Below are positions 47,666 to 59,030 of a DNA stretch of 64,000 nucleotides, piece after piece. The notes below the pieces were generated by a model, which was not told the origin of the DNA, did not search any database, and saw nothing but the letters and a program-made list of their open reading frames with translations. Source of the stretch: Ziziphus jujuba (taxonomy: Eukaryota; Streptophyta; Magnoliopsida; Rosales; Rhamnaceae); NCBI RefSeq assembly GCF_031755915.1, contig NC_083387.1, forward strand, positions 21,719,001 through 21,783,000, given 5' to 3'. Each line of letters opens with the position of its first letter. The first letter of the stretch is position 1. A program made the position numbers and the translations under genes.

Positions 47666-47699
47666 TGTGTGTGTGTGTGTGTGTTGGGGGGGGGGGGGG
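47633..47699. repeat. (TA)n-(GT)n-G14 microsatellite in the 3' LTR
   Basis: A (TA)n run passes into (GT)n and then into 14 consecutive G residues at 47,686-47,699. It sits at the same place as the GT/GC tract of the 5' LTR at 43,178, so the two LTRs have diverged strongly at this site. Confidence 0.85.
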
Positions 47700-49939
47700 T
47701 GTATGTATAATTGTGAATTTGCAAGACTAATTGTTTATATTTATTTATTTATTTATTTATTTGAGTTAGTTATAGAATTAAAAGGATATTAATTTATATG
47801 GTTTCTTTTAAATGTTTCCACGCTTTAATTTTTACTACAATCTATATTTGAATTGCAAAACGATTTATCATAAATTTTAGCCTTGATAAGGTAAATATGT
47901 AATTAAAATATGGTCACATAATTTTATGTAATTATATATTTATACATGTGTGTATAAATGAATACGTGCATATGATTATTGTAAGGCTAATTGTTATTAA
48001 TTACTGATTTATTCATTTATTTATGCTATGGTAAGAGAATTAAAAGTTGTAAAAATACTTAACATTAAAATGATGTTACCGTAGTGCATTTTCTTAAAAT
48101 TATATTTTGGATTCCATAAATATTTATTTATTTATTTATTTGCTTAAAACAATTAAATTACAGTTTTAAAAATGTAATTATGATGAGTTGATGTTTTTTT
48201 TTAATCGTATATTTTATGTAACTAGTTAGTTTATAGATGCACTATACAGTAATGATGTTCTGTATTGTTATATTTATGGATTAGCATGCAAGTTGTATTT
48301 AGTCTTCTATTGTGAACTATGGTAATCTATGGAAGGTAGATATTTTACAGTGGTAGTATTAGCCACCTTTCCTATGGTTAAAAGACTGCAGGTTTAGCCA
48401 CTTCTATGGGTGCTAAGGTGAGCGAGGATAGGCAAGTATTTTTATTGTGGTGAAATTAGCCACCTTCCATTGGCCGTAAGATGGCAGGTTATTTAGCACT
48501 GACACCGTTAGAACATTAATGGAGGCCATATGCAACTAATCTTCTCCCCACATTTTTCAAGTAGTGTTTGGGATACCAAGTACCACTTGGCAGTACTGAT
48601 ATATGGTATGGTGCATCAGGTTTTTTTTCGATGAATTTATATATATATATTATGTTTATGTTATGCTATAGTGTATTACATCATATGGGGGCAATGATCT
48701 AGCACGGCTCATGAATAGCTTAGTATCGTATTTTTGCTACCTACGAGACTAGTAGTTAGGATAGTCATTATAGGTAACCATCCCTAGTTATATTGGTAGT
48801 AGTGTACCTATCGACAGTTGATATTGTGGGATCATGCACTAGTATACTATATGGTACATCAGGTGTACCTCCATTACAAATGTGTGGGTTATGTAATGTA
48901 TTTATCAAATTTAGGTCTATTTTACCTATTCATTATTATTATTATTATTGTCAATTGCACAATTGTCATATTTGTCCAAATGGATGTCTTAATGGTATTA
49001 GCCTTCGGGCAGGTATTGCAGACTTTGGCAGGTGTCGTAGCCTTTAAGCAGGTATCGTAACCTTCGGCCTTCGGGTAAATGTATTAGCCTTTGAGCAAGT
49101 ATTGTAGCCTTCAAGCTGATGAGTTAGTCTTCAGGCATGTGTATTAGCCTTTAAACGAGTATTGCATTCTTAGGCAGATTATCTAAATTCTTAGAGAGGT
49201 TGCATATGGATATGTAAGAAACATGTGCATATATATGTGTGTGTATATATATATATATTTAAGTTGGTTCTGGATAGCAATGATATTATCAAAGTGATCA
49301 TTAAGATCTCAATCATTCAATTTAAAGTATTGTTCTCTTACGTGTATTTTTTAAATGTAATTTATTTTATTAAAAGTTGTCTTACTATTTGTCAATTATT
49401 AGCGTACAATTGTATCTGTACATTTTCCAGATGTTAACATGGCAGACTAAATGATTTAGACTCCAGAACCAAGGTTGCATTATTTGTATTATTATTATTA
49501 TTATCATCATCTTTATTACTTTTCTATTTGCATTTATGTGTTTGATATATAAAAATATGAGATTATAATAAATGGGAGGTGTGGGTGGCCATAAGTTATC
49601 CAGGTACGTAATTTCTTTAATGAGTGAATGCTTGGAAAGCATCAAGACCATCTTGGGGTATAAGTAGTAAGCTCCAAAAAGGATCTCGACATATAAAAAA
49701 GTCTTTTTTTTTTTTTTTACGATTTAATAATTTTCAATCATATTTGCATTTTTACGCTATTGTCATTGAAATCCTTCAAATTTGTGGAAACTTGTAGTAA
49801 GGTGGGAGGAATAAGGTGGATATATATTTTCGGAGTAAGTTTTCTGTACATAGTACATTTGGAGGCGTTTAGTTTATAGGAGAAATGCTGTCAGATTTTC
49901 TGTAGAATTTTTGATGGACTTTTCACTAATCGGGTCCGT

Positions 49940-52114
49940 TGTCAGGATCCGTCCAAAATTCTTCACCGGAACCCTAGACAAGCCCTGATCCCAGGGAAAG
50001 CCTACCGGACCCTCCAATGGAAAATCCGGCAGAACCTCCCCTAAAGGTTGGACTTACCACAATTTTCCTGCACTGAAAATACACTTCTATATACATTACC
50101 TTATTCCTCCCACATTACTACAATTTAAGTTCCACAACTGGCAGCACTTCGATAACAAATTATATAAAAGGCATATAATGGAATTAATTTAGTAACTAAC
50201 CAATTAAAATATACCATCACAAATTCTCGTCCGCCCACACCACCCACTTAGTGCTACACATGTCAAATACACTTTAAATATCGTTTTACAAATATGCCAA
50301 TGCGTAACATAGAAAGAAAGGTAAAACAACATCACATTAACAATAAAAAAAAACTATAAAAAACGTTTTAATGATGATGGTATTGATGTAGCTTGCCTAA
50401 TGGCTATTATATTCCCATACATATATTAACGTAACTTGCCTGAGGGCTGCCATATTCCCATACATGTGTTAATGTAACTTGCCTGAAGGCTATCTCACCT
50501 ACCCAAAGACTACCACTTGTCCGAGGACTATTATACTTGCCCGATAGCTATCTTTCTTGCCCATAGGCTGTGATACTTATCCGAAGGTACCATATGGTAG
50601 TAATAATAATAAAAACAATAACAAAATTAAAATTAAAGATCTCATAATAGTGTTAATAAAAATAAAAATAATAATCAATAATAACAACCATAATTATAAT
50701 AATGATAATAATAGAAATTGGAATTACAATAAAAATAATCATTATAAATAATAATAACAATCCCGATAACAGTGACAATAATAATTTAAATAAATAGTTA
50801 AATACAATTAATAGTAATAAGAATATAATAACATCGATTAAGAATATTAGTAAGAAATTAAATCACAAATAGATAACATAACATAAATACATAAAATCAT
50901 ATCTTAAAATCCATAGCATAAAATGAAATATGCACCCTCGTAATGGAGATACGTACGATACCTTCTAACGTGTTACGTGATCCATGATTTCAGCTGACAC
51001 CGGCACTTTGTTACCAATACAAACCAGGGTGGTTGCCTATATTGGCTGTCCGATCCCCTGGACTCGTAGGCAACATGATTATGGGGCTAGCTCTACATGG
51101 ACCACATTGGTTCGCCGCTTCCATATGGTGCGGTATATGCAGTATAATATCAAACAATATAACATACAAATATATGTACGAATATATAAAAAAAAATACT
51201 TGATGCAGCATACTATATACCAGTGGTGCCCGAAGGTACCCAGCGTCTCAAGCACCAACTGACGGGAGGTTAAAGAGAGAAACTTGCATACGGTCGCTTC
51301 GGCGTCCCGACAGCGCCGCTGCTTAAACCGTCATCCCGGCCATGGAGGGGGCCAGCTTATGTGCACTATATCAAATTTGCCTGCCCCCGGTCCGGTGGCA
51401 ACTCACGGGAGACATTATAACTTGCGCGCTTATCATAATCACATATACAATACAGAATACCGGTATGTGTATGGGTGCATCTTAAAAAGAACTATAAATT
51501 TCATAATATTATAAAATATTAAATATTAAATTTAGATAAAATATAATCCAATTCATATGCTTTTATCAAATACATAAACAATAATAATAAATAATAAATA
51601 ATAAATATACAAATATACAAATATATCCTTGATCACAATAATTTAATATAATTATCTTTTTCGTTTCAATTCTTCAATTCAATTTATACCAAAATTTATC
51701 ATCAAGGCCACATACAATTTCACATACAAGTAAAGATACAGAAATACATTAAAGATATCGCAATACAGTTTATTATAAGTCATCCATAGATATCTACGTA
51801 TATATTCGCATATATATATATATATATATATTTACATTTTCATACATTTAAATATATATATATACACGGTAAAACCTTTAACAACCAATTTAACAAGCGC
51901 AATGTCCAGATACATATGTATGAATACATTTTGATATGCATAATCAAAGGCTTCAACAATACATATTTATACACACATATATATATATACCCACTCACAC
52001 ATCTCAATATATATTCGCATACCACCATGTATTTATATACGTCACCGCACATGTATATATATATATATAATGCATGTATTTATCAATACTCCCATATACA
52101 TGTATACAGAAAAT

Positions 52115-52156
<42 letters not shown>

Positions 52157-53480
52157 CTAATATACAATTTAATTTAAATCTCCATTTTTCATATTTAATT
52201 TAATAATTTAATCAAAAATACCAACCTCTCAAATACACATCCATAATTTACAAACAAGATATCAATGCGAAGCTAAGGATATGGAGAATGCAATTCTGAT
52301 CTTCGATTGGCTTGAAACCGTCGGGGGTGGCTGGAATTTTTGTCAGAAGCCACTGCCGACTTGCCCCCCCGGTACACCATGAACAAGCTTGAATTGGAGA
52401 AATTGAAGGTCACCATCAGCTTCAGAGGATCCAAATTAAGGGGAAGGGACCGAGAACACAGTCAGAAACGGCGGGAATCCGGTGACCGGACGGGCTGCTG
52501 CCGCCGGCTTCCATGGCGGTTTCTCGGTGCGTCAATAGCTTCCTCGGCGACCAAAGCACACTTCGACGAAGCTCACATGATGGACTGCCAGTTGGTGTGG
52601 TCGGTGCAGCTTGGGTGCGACGGAACACTGCGGATTCGGCCGGAGAGAGAAGGACAGTTGCCGCCACTTCCACCACCCGATCTGGGCATGTCGCCACCTA
52701 ATCGGCCACCAAATTTGGTAGACAAGCTTGCCGACAGCTGGGCTATGTCTATGGCCGGCGCGTCTGAGCAATGGGTGGCCAGAAATGGTGAAGGCCGATG
52801 GACCCGAGGGAGAGAAGAAAGAAAGGAGAAGAAGGAAGAAGGAAGAAGAAGAAGGATCAGGGGGCTGGGTGGGGAAGGGAAGAAAAAGAAAAAAAATAAA
52901 AGAAAAGAAAAAGAAAATAAAAGAAAATAATTAAATAATATTAAAATAATATTATTGTATAAAATAATATGGTATTTAATCATGGTTGACATGTGGCATC
53001 TCACCGTTGTGACACATGGCACCCTTTATTAAGTAACACGTGGCACACTGTTCACATATTTAAAAATAATATTAAAATAATACTGCATTTGAAAAACTCT
53101 ACAAGTCCATAACTTTCAAACCACATGTCTAAATCGAACGTGCCGCTAGTCTATAAACTCGTATCGACGAGTACTTCACAACCATACATGAGTCAAAGCT
53201 TAACTTTGCATGAACAAAAAGTCAACTCGGGCATCCCTTGGACAGTTTGGACCTCAGCTTATTTTGCTCATAACTTTCAAATCGTAGCTCCGTTTTCAAC
53301 ATACTACTAGTCTATGAACTCGTGACAACGTGTACTTTTTAACGGTACCTTAGTTAATATGAAATTTCATCAGGAGCAAAAAGTCAACATTTGATCCCTT
53401 CTCGGTCAATGATGGTCAAACCCGGTCAACCTTGATCAAATTTGAGAAATTTCCGGTGTACTTCGGGACGGGGTGTTACA
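49940..53480 (-). mobile_element. Nested solo LTR (3,541 bp, minus strand) with target duplication
   Basis: On the plus strand the element starts TGTCAGGATCCGTCC and ends ACGGGGTGTTACA, so on the minus strand it runs TGTAACACCCCGT...GGATCCTGACA. It is flanked by TCCGT (49,935-49,939) and TCCAT (53,481-53,485), a 5-bp target duplication with one change. The sequence on either side joins to continue the plus-strand LTR. The GC-rich leader at 52,320-52,870 produces the ORFs at 52,340-52,930 and 52,573-53,022 in both directions, which are not genes. No PBS or internal domain is present. Confidence 0.87.
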
Positions 53481-53525
53481 TCCATCCTCAGATTTCCAAT
53501 AAGTAACTCTGGGAGGGTTCTGATA

Positions 53526-54224
53526 CTATGTAGTACTGGAATGACATTCATGAAATACAATATAATCATAATAATTGTTTTCATATATCTTAAATAACAA
53601 ATAATTTTATCAATTGTTTTTATATATTTTTATTCATAATTGTTTATTTATGATAATTAACATTTACTATAAATTATTTTAGTAAGAAAAATATAATATT
53701 CAATATTTTAGCAATGTTTATAGTCAATTTGATAATAAATTTATTAAATAAGTTACTCCTAAAATTTTGATAAAAATTTTCATTTTTCAAATCAATTTTC
53801 ATTATTTTTTTATTAGTTTTATCATATTTGTTACTTTTCGATATTTTTATAAATATTTTTATAGATATTTTTATACTTTGAACCCTCTCAATATTTTTAT
53901 TGATATCAAAATTTTAAATCTTACCCGGCTCATATGTCAAAATCCTCATTAATAGGTGAACCCACCCGAAGGCATATGCATTCCTAAAATTTTTTTTTTA
54001 TATTTTTAGTAATTTTTTTCAATTTACAAGTTTATCCCCAAAGTATAATGGTGCCCCCCTTATGTCTATTCTTATTAGTCTTTTTTCCATTTTTTTTCTT
54101 TTTTTTTTTTACATTTACTAGGGTTTAAATTTATTACCCATTTATCTAAATATCTTTTAATTTGTTTATCACTTATTCATAATCAAATTTATTATAATTA
54201 TAATATTCATCTATAATATTTTAG
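53526..54224. other. AT-rich stretch before CACTA exon remnants
   Basis: The part 53,560-53,935 is similar, on the opposite strand, to the AT-rich insertion at 25,858-27,098 (GATATCAAAATTTTAAATCTT near 53,900, split by small differences). The remainder has T-rich runs and ends in TATTTTAG, a plausible splice acceptor for the DUF4216-like exon at 54,225. No gene is seen. Confidence 0.45.
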
Positions 54225-54717
54225 CAGATTAAAGGGGTTCAATTTAACAGTTTAGATAAGGATAATAAGTGTGGCACCTAGAATAGTTGTGTTAAGATAA
54301 TTTCTAAAAGTGATCATTATACTAATATAAAGGCCAATAACCCTAAACTAGTTGAGATAACATACTATGGGATAATAAGAGAAATCTAGGATGTCAATTA
54401 TTACAATTGGTTTCGTATTCCAATATTCAAGTGTGATTAGGTAGACAATAATGGTATGAAAATTGATAAGATGGGTTTTATATGTGTTAATATAGATAAA
54501 ATTATATATAAATCTGACTCATTTATTATGGTCTCATAGACATAACAAGTGTTTTATGTTGAAGATCAACTTGATTCTAGATTATTTGTAGTATTAAATC
54601 CATCACAACATGTTGTTTTTGTGGAAGATGAATTCATTGAGGAAGATGTTTATAGATACGATAATGATTCATATCCCATTTGTCTTTCAATTGTCAAATG
54701 TGGTTGAAAGTGATAAT
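54225..54717 (+). pseudogene. CACTA TNP2 transposase, C-terminal DUF4216-like region
   Basis: After a possible splice acceptor, one frame runs about 164 codons. It contains VEITYYGIIREI, NYYNWFRIPIFKCD, DNNGMKIDKMGFICVNIDK, SDSFIMVS, QVFYVEDQLDSRLFVVLNPS and QHVVFVEDEF. The order matches the C-terminal part of plant TNP2-type transposases. Five in-frame stops occur, and all are TAG or TAA at places where TGG, CAG or CAA is expected, with no frameshift. The DDE catalytic core upstream is not present in the window, so the gene is truncated at its 5' side. Confidence 0.78.
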
Positions 54718-54848
54718 GATGAAGAATGCAAGGAGAGTTATGCTCACAATGATTGTGAGGGAATTTGGATTTAAAAAAAAAAAAAACCTATCACCTTCTA
54801 AATGAATTAGTAATTAGGTTCCGACGACTTAATATACATGAATAGTTT

Positions 54849-55110
54849 ATTTAATTATTTTTTAGTTTTATGTGTACATTTACTTATGCTTAATTAATTT
54901 TATTGTTAATATTATTATGAAAAATATATATATAAGTTTTTATAATATCTTAATTTTTTATGTGTACATTAACTTATGCTTAATTAATTTTATTGTTATT
55001 GTTGTCATGAAAAATATATGTATAATTTTTTTTTTTGATATTCTAGTTTGTTATGTGTACATTAACTTATGCTTAATTAAATTCATTGGTATTGTTGTCA
55101 TACAAAATAT
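54849..55110 (+). repeat. Three-copy tandem repeat (~92 bp) in an intron-like region
   Basis: Three units each contain TATGTGTACATTAACTTATG, CTTAATTAATTTTATTGTTA and TCATGAAAAATATATGTAT. Related units recur at about 55,570-55,800, 56,590-56,680 and 57,365-57,480, which lie in the introns of the following gene. The ORF 54,872-55,120 is only a translation of this repeat. Confidence 0.8.
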
Positions 55111-55115
55111 GTATG

Positions 55116-55119
<4 letters not shown>

Positions 55120-55167
<48 letters not shown>
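55120..55167. repeat. TA microsatellite
   Basis: A nearly uninterrupted (TA)n tract of about 48 bp lies between the tandem repeat and the first exon of the TNPA-like gene. Another lies at 56,709-56,732. Confidence 0.9.
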
Positions 55168-55168
<1 letters not shown>

Positions 55169-55227
55169 TTACGACTATGTTGCTTAATTAATTTTTATTG
55201 TTCCTATTCTTTTAATGCATATTTATG

Positions 55228-57826
55228 GACCCATTTGATCAGCATATTGACAATCTGAGCATTATAGTTAAAGAATATAAAAGAAGAGGACCTACAATTA
55301 TGCAAGATATTAGGAAGGATGTTGAAGGAAGAAAAAATTTGGAACTTGAATATAATGAAGTTGGAGTAGCTCTCAACTATGCATCATGCAAATGAATAAT
55401 TCGGTCGGCTCACTAGCCATACGTACGATACTATTTAGTATAATTAGTATACCTAATTAAAAAGTTGTGACAAAATAATTGAAAGACAACATAAAGATTC
55501 AATAAAAGGTAATACATTAATTGTTTATTGCATATTTAGTGCTTAATTTTTTTTATTTCTATTAACTTAAGTGATATTTAATTTTACTGTCAACGTTTTC
55601 ATTAAAATATATGAATATTTGTTTAGTTTTTTTATTTTTCTTATTTCCATTAATTTCTTTTTCATTAAAAGTATATGAATATTTAATTTTTTTTATTTCC
55701 ATTAACTTAACTTATACTTACGTTCATTGTCATGCCTTTTTATTAGAAATATATGAATATTTAATTTTTCTTATTTCCATTAACTTAACAAATGCATATA
55801 TGTTAGTTAATATTATTATTATTTTTTTTTAAGGTGCAGAAATATTCCAACAAAGATGTGACACTTAAGCAGAAAACTCAAAGATTGTGAAATGAAGATT
55901 TGTACACTAAATTTGTTCGTCCATATTTTTAGACACCCCAAACATTTAAGCATCCATCTATGATATATCAATTCATAATCCAAGAGACATGTAACGAATT
56001 TCTATAACAAAAGATTGATTGAAAAGTTATGTATATTTATGTGTATTTTGCAAATGTACAAAGTTTAGTTTATTTATATAATATAGTTTTAATTACTTAA
56101 ATGTATAGTTATATTTAATTACTTCTATGTCTAATATATATATATATATATGATTGTAATTTTACATAAAATAAGTAACAATCTCAAAGAAGAAAACTAA
56201 ATAAGTATCACACAGAACGAGTGCATTGGGATATATGAGATTAGAAAAAATTATGGTATATCTTAGCTTTAAACTTTGTTTTAAGTATATATGATTTTTA
56301 TGTTTTGTTCACATGGTATTATTAATATTTATTTGTAAATTTTGTAGCAAACTGAAAGAGGCACTAATAAATATGAAGAATGTGAGTAGCAATGGACAAG
56401 GAGACAGATGGAGAAAAATAGAAAATATACAAATGAAGAAATTGGAAAATCTTGTGGAAAAAATCGTGAGTATTTATTTACATAAAAAATGTCTAATTAT
56501 AATACCTAACTGTTAGTTTTTACTAAATATGATTAATTTCATATTTATATAATGGTATGATAACTATATAGATATTTTTATTTAGTTTTTAAGTTATATT
56601 ATTTCCATTCACTTAATTATGCTTAATTTTATTGTCTTTGTTTGTCATGCACAATATATGAATATTTTTGTTTTGTTTTCAATTATATATTGTAATTTTC
56701 TAATCATTTAATTTTTTTATATATATATATATATATATATTGTAAAATGAGCTAAGGAAGTAGGCAAAAGAATGGGCAATTGAATATTCGCCCCTAAACA
56801 ATAAACTTACACAAGCATTAGGCATTGATGAATATAAAGTTTGGCATAAGGGTGGAGGCAAAGGTTATACAATGACCAATTTTTTTTTATACACAAAGAC
56901 AAAGTTCGTAAAAAAAATAGAGGAAAGTGAGAGGATTACAAAGCTAGTACTTGTAGTTAGTGGTCTTTTGGAGATCATTTAAAGGAAAGACAGAGGAAAG
57001 TGAGAGGATTACAAAGCTAGTACTTGTAGTTAGTGGTCTTTTGGAGATCATTTAAAGGAAAGACAACATGAAAAAGATTGGTGAATTAGTATCTGCATAT
57101 AGTTTAACCTACAGTCTCAACTTTATGCACTAGTCAATAGTCTTTGCATGGAGGGGTATCGCATTCTTATACTTAAGTATATCATATTTTGCATTCTCAT
57201 ACTCAGGTAACATATTGGAAACCCTGCACATGGCGACCATGTTACCAATCCTGGGATTTTATCTACTGCTAAACTTGATGCTCCACATATTGATCCATCA
57301 CATATAGTATCTTTTGAGGTATTATAACACAAAATCAATATATATTTAAAATTAATAAATGCTTTTAGTTTTTATTATTTCCATGCACTTTGTTATGCTT
57401 AATTTTATTAAAATTTGAGCCATGAGAAATATATGAATATATTTTTGTTGCTTTTAATTTTTATTATTGCCATGAAAATATACATCTTTTTTTTTAACAA
57501 TTAGTATCTATTATTTAATTAAGTTTATCGCATTAATTAGTTATCCTAACTCTGTTTGTTTGAAATTTAAGGTATTAAATGCAATTTTACACAAGCAAGT
57601 GTTGAAAATATAGTAGCATTTGATACTTTAGTTCCTTCTTTCTCATTCAACGTTTGTCATGGTGTTATGTTAGGTCAAGAAAATGTAAAAGCTTCTGTCA
57701 ACAAAGTGGTTAATGAATTTGCCCCATTTCCTATACCATCATTTGATATCATATGTTTTTAAGCAATGCAAAAAGAGCATTTATTGCAAGGCCTAAAAAT
57801 GTTGTTATTTTACGATTAGAAGAGGT
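55228..57826 (+). pseudogene. En/Spm TNPA-like transposition gene (PF03004 type), degraded
   Basis: Exon-like blocks appear in order: MDPFDQHIDNLSI and RRGPTIMQDIRKDVEGRKNL with EYNEVGVAL (55,228-55,390); SKLKEALINMKNVSSNGQGD and ENLVEKIV (56,346-56,470); KLTQALGIDEYKVWHKGGGK (56,802-56,870); NPGILSTAKLDAPHIDPSHI (57,245-57,305); and HGVMLGQENVKASVNKVVNE, FAPFPIPSFD then, frameshifted, AKRAFIARPKNVVIL (57,655-57,826). This matches the plant Ptta/En/Spm transposase family. A 73-bp tandem duplication at 56,919-57,064 shifts the frame, and stops are present. In En/Spm elements this gene follows TNPD/TNP2, as it does here. Confidence 0.75.
56919..57064 (+). repeat. 73-bp perfect tandem duplication
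   Basis: The unit AGAGGAAAGTGAGAGGATTA...TTTAAAGGAAAGAC occurs twice, at about 56,919-56,991 and 56,992-57,064, without visible differences. The length is not a multiple of three, so it disrupts any reading frame. Perfect identity points to a very recent event. Confidence 0.9.
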
Positions 57827-57848
57827 ACCTTTTCATGCAACTATATAT

Positions 57849-59030
57849 CACTACAAGAAAATGATCATTTACCGATGAAACTTTTACCGACGACACATAA
57901 TATTGTCGCGAAAGTGACATTTACCCATGAAAATATATTTTCTCAATAACACTGAGACTTTTGGCGACAAAACATAAAAGTCGTGGGCAAATGATATCTT
58001 TTCAACAATGAAAACACAATTTCGCCGCTATTGTAATAGCTTTTACTGATGAGCTTTGATGTTGTTGGGAAAAAGTGGTAATTACCAATGAAATGTTAAC
58101 ATCGTCAGCAAAAGTAGCATCTTTTACCGACAATTTGAAATTATCTCGGCAAAACATTTACATTTACCAACAAATGGCATACTTTTGTCGGTAAAAGGTA
58201 ATATCCCAATATATAAAATTTTGTATTATTATTACTTAGGTAATTTATGTATTTGATTTGTTTGTAATTAATATATACTATGTTTGAAAATGTTGGTAAA
58301 AGGTGCTGGAATTTTTATTTCCCAAAAAATGTATTGTTTGAAAAAATCTCAAATATTTAATTTGTCCACTGTCTATTTTTATGGCATATGTGTACACTTT
58401 TTTATTAATGTTTGTAACACTTTTATGACATATGCTTATTAGTTAGTATCATAATAATATAGAAGTTATATTATTAGTGTTATTATCATTAGTATTAATA
58501 AGAGTACTATTATTTTGGCCCATTAGCTATAAAATTAAATTGAATCAACCTATTTACAAGTTACTTTTTATCTTAGCTTACCCTTAATTTTGCAGGTAAG
58601 TTATATTGATGTTAATGCTAGTGGTGGAGAGCAGTTATATTTGTTTCATTATATATTTATATCATTTTTTAAAACATAGTAAACATTTGTTGATGACATT
58701 TATATTTATTTACTTGGTAAAGGTATTGCTTTTTTATTTTTGTATTTACGTAAATTTGACATGTATTGTTTACCAAATAAAAAACTGAGATGTATTGTTA
58801 ATTGTGTGGAAAATAATTTTTTTACTGACATAATATAGCACATAAATTCAGAAAAAAAAAATAATAAAAGGGCTGTGTTTGCCGACGAAATATGGTTGTT
58901 CTCAGAAAAAGGTTCATTAGTGACGAACTGCATTCCTCGGTCAATATCCTATACCAACAAAAGGGTTTATTCCTCAGTAAAAAGTGGAATTTTTGGGCAC
59001 AATTTTAACAAAATCGTCTGCAATAGTTTA
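57849..59030 (+). mobile_element. Left end of a second CACTA transposon with subterminal repeats
   Basis: The terminus CACTACAAGAAAATGATC matches the standard plant CACTA inverted repeat. At 57,870-58,205 it is followed by many copies of TTTACCGACGA, TTTTGTCGG and TTGGCGACAAA motifs in both orientations. A second cluster is at 58,868-59,030 (GCCGACGAAATATGG and similar). Between them 58,210-58,860 is AT-rich and may be a later insertion. The matching right end is not seen before 64,000. The terminus starts only 22 nt after the last TNPA-like codon at 57,826. Confidence 0.82.

Larger units (their letters stand above)
45917..53525 (+). mobile_element. 3' LTR of the two-LTR element, interrupted by a nested solo LTR
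   Basis: The LTR starts TATAACATC (a mutated TGTAACATC) at 45,917 right after the polypurine tract. It proceeds through a leader with a (CT)n tract (46,495-46,517) and GC-rich sequence to 49,939. It resumes at 53,481 with TCCATCCTCAGATTTCC and ends GGGTTCTGATA at 53,525. The tail matches the end of the 5' LTR at 45,640-45,679. Without the insertion its length is close to 4.1 kb. The ORFs inside it are chance frames. Confidence 0.8.

Noticed and set aside
52340..52930. A 196-codon ORF, the longest in the window
   Set aside because: It lies in the GC-rich leader of the nested solo LTR, ends in a lysine/glutamate-rich run, has long opposite-strand frames over the same DNA and shows no recognisable domain.
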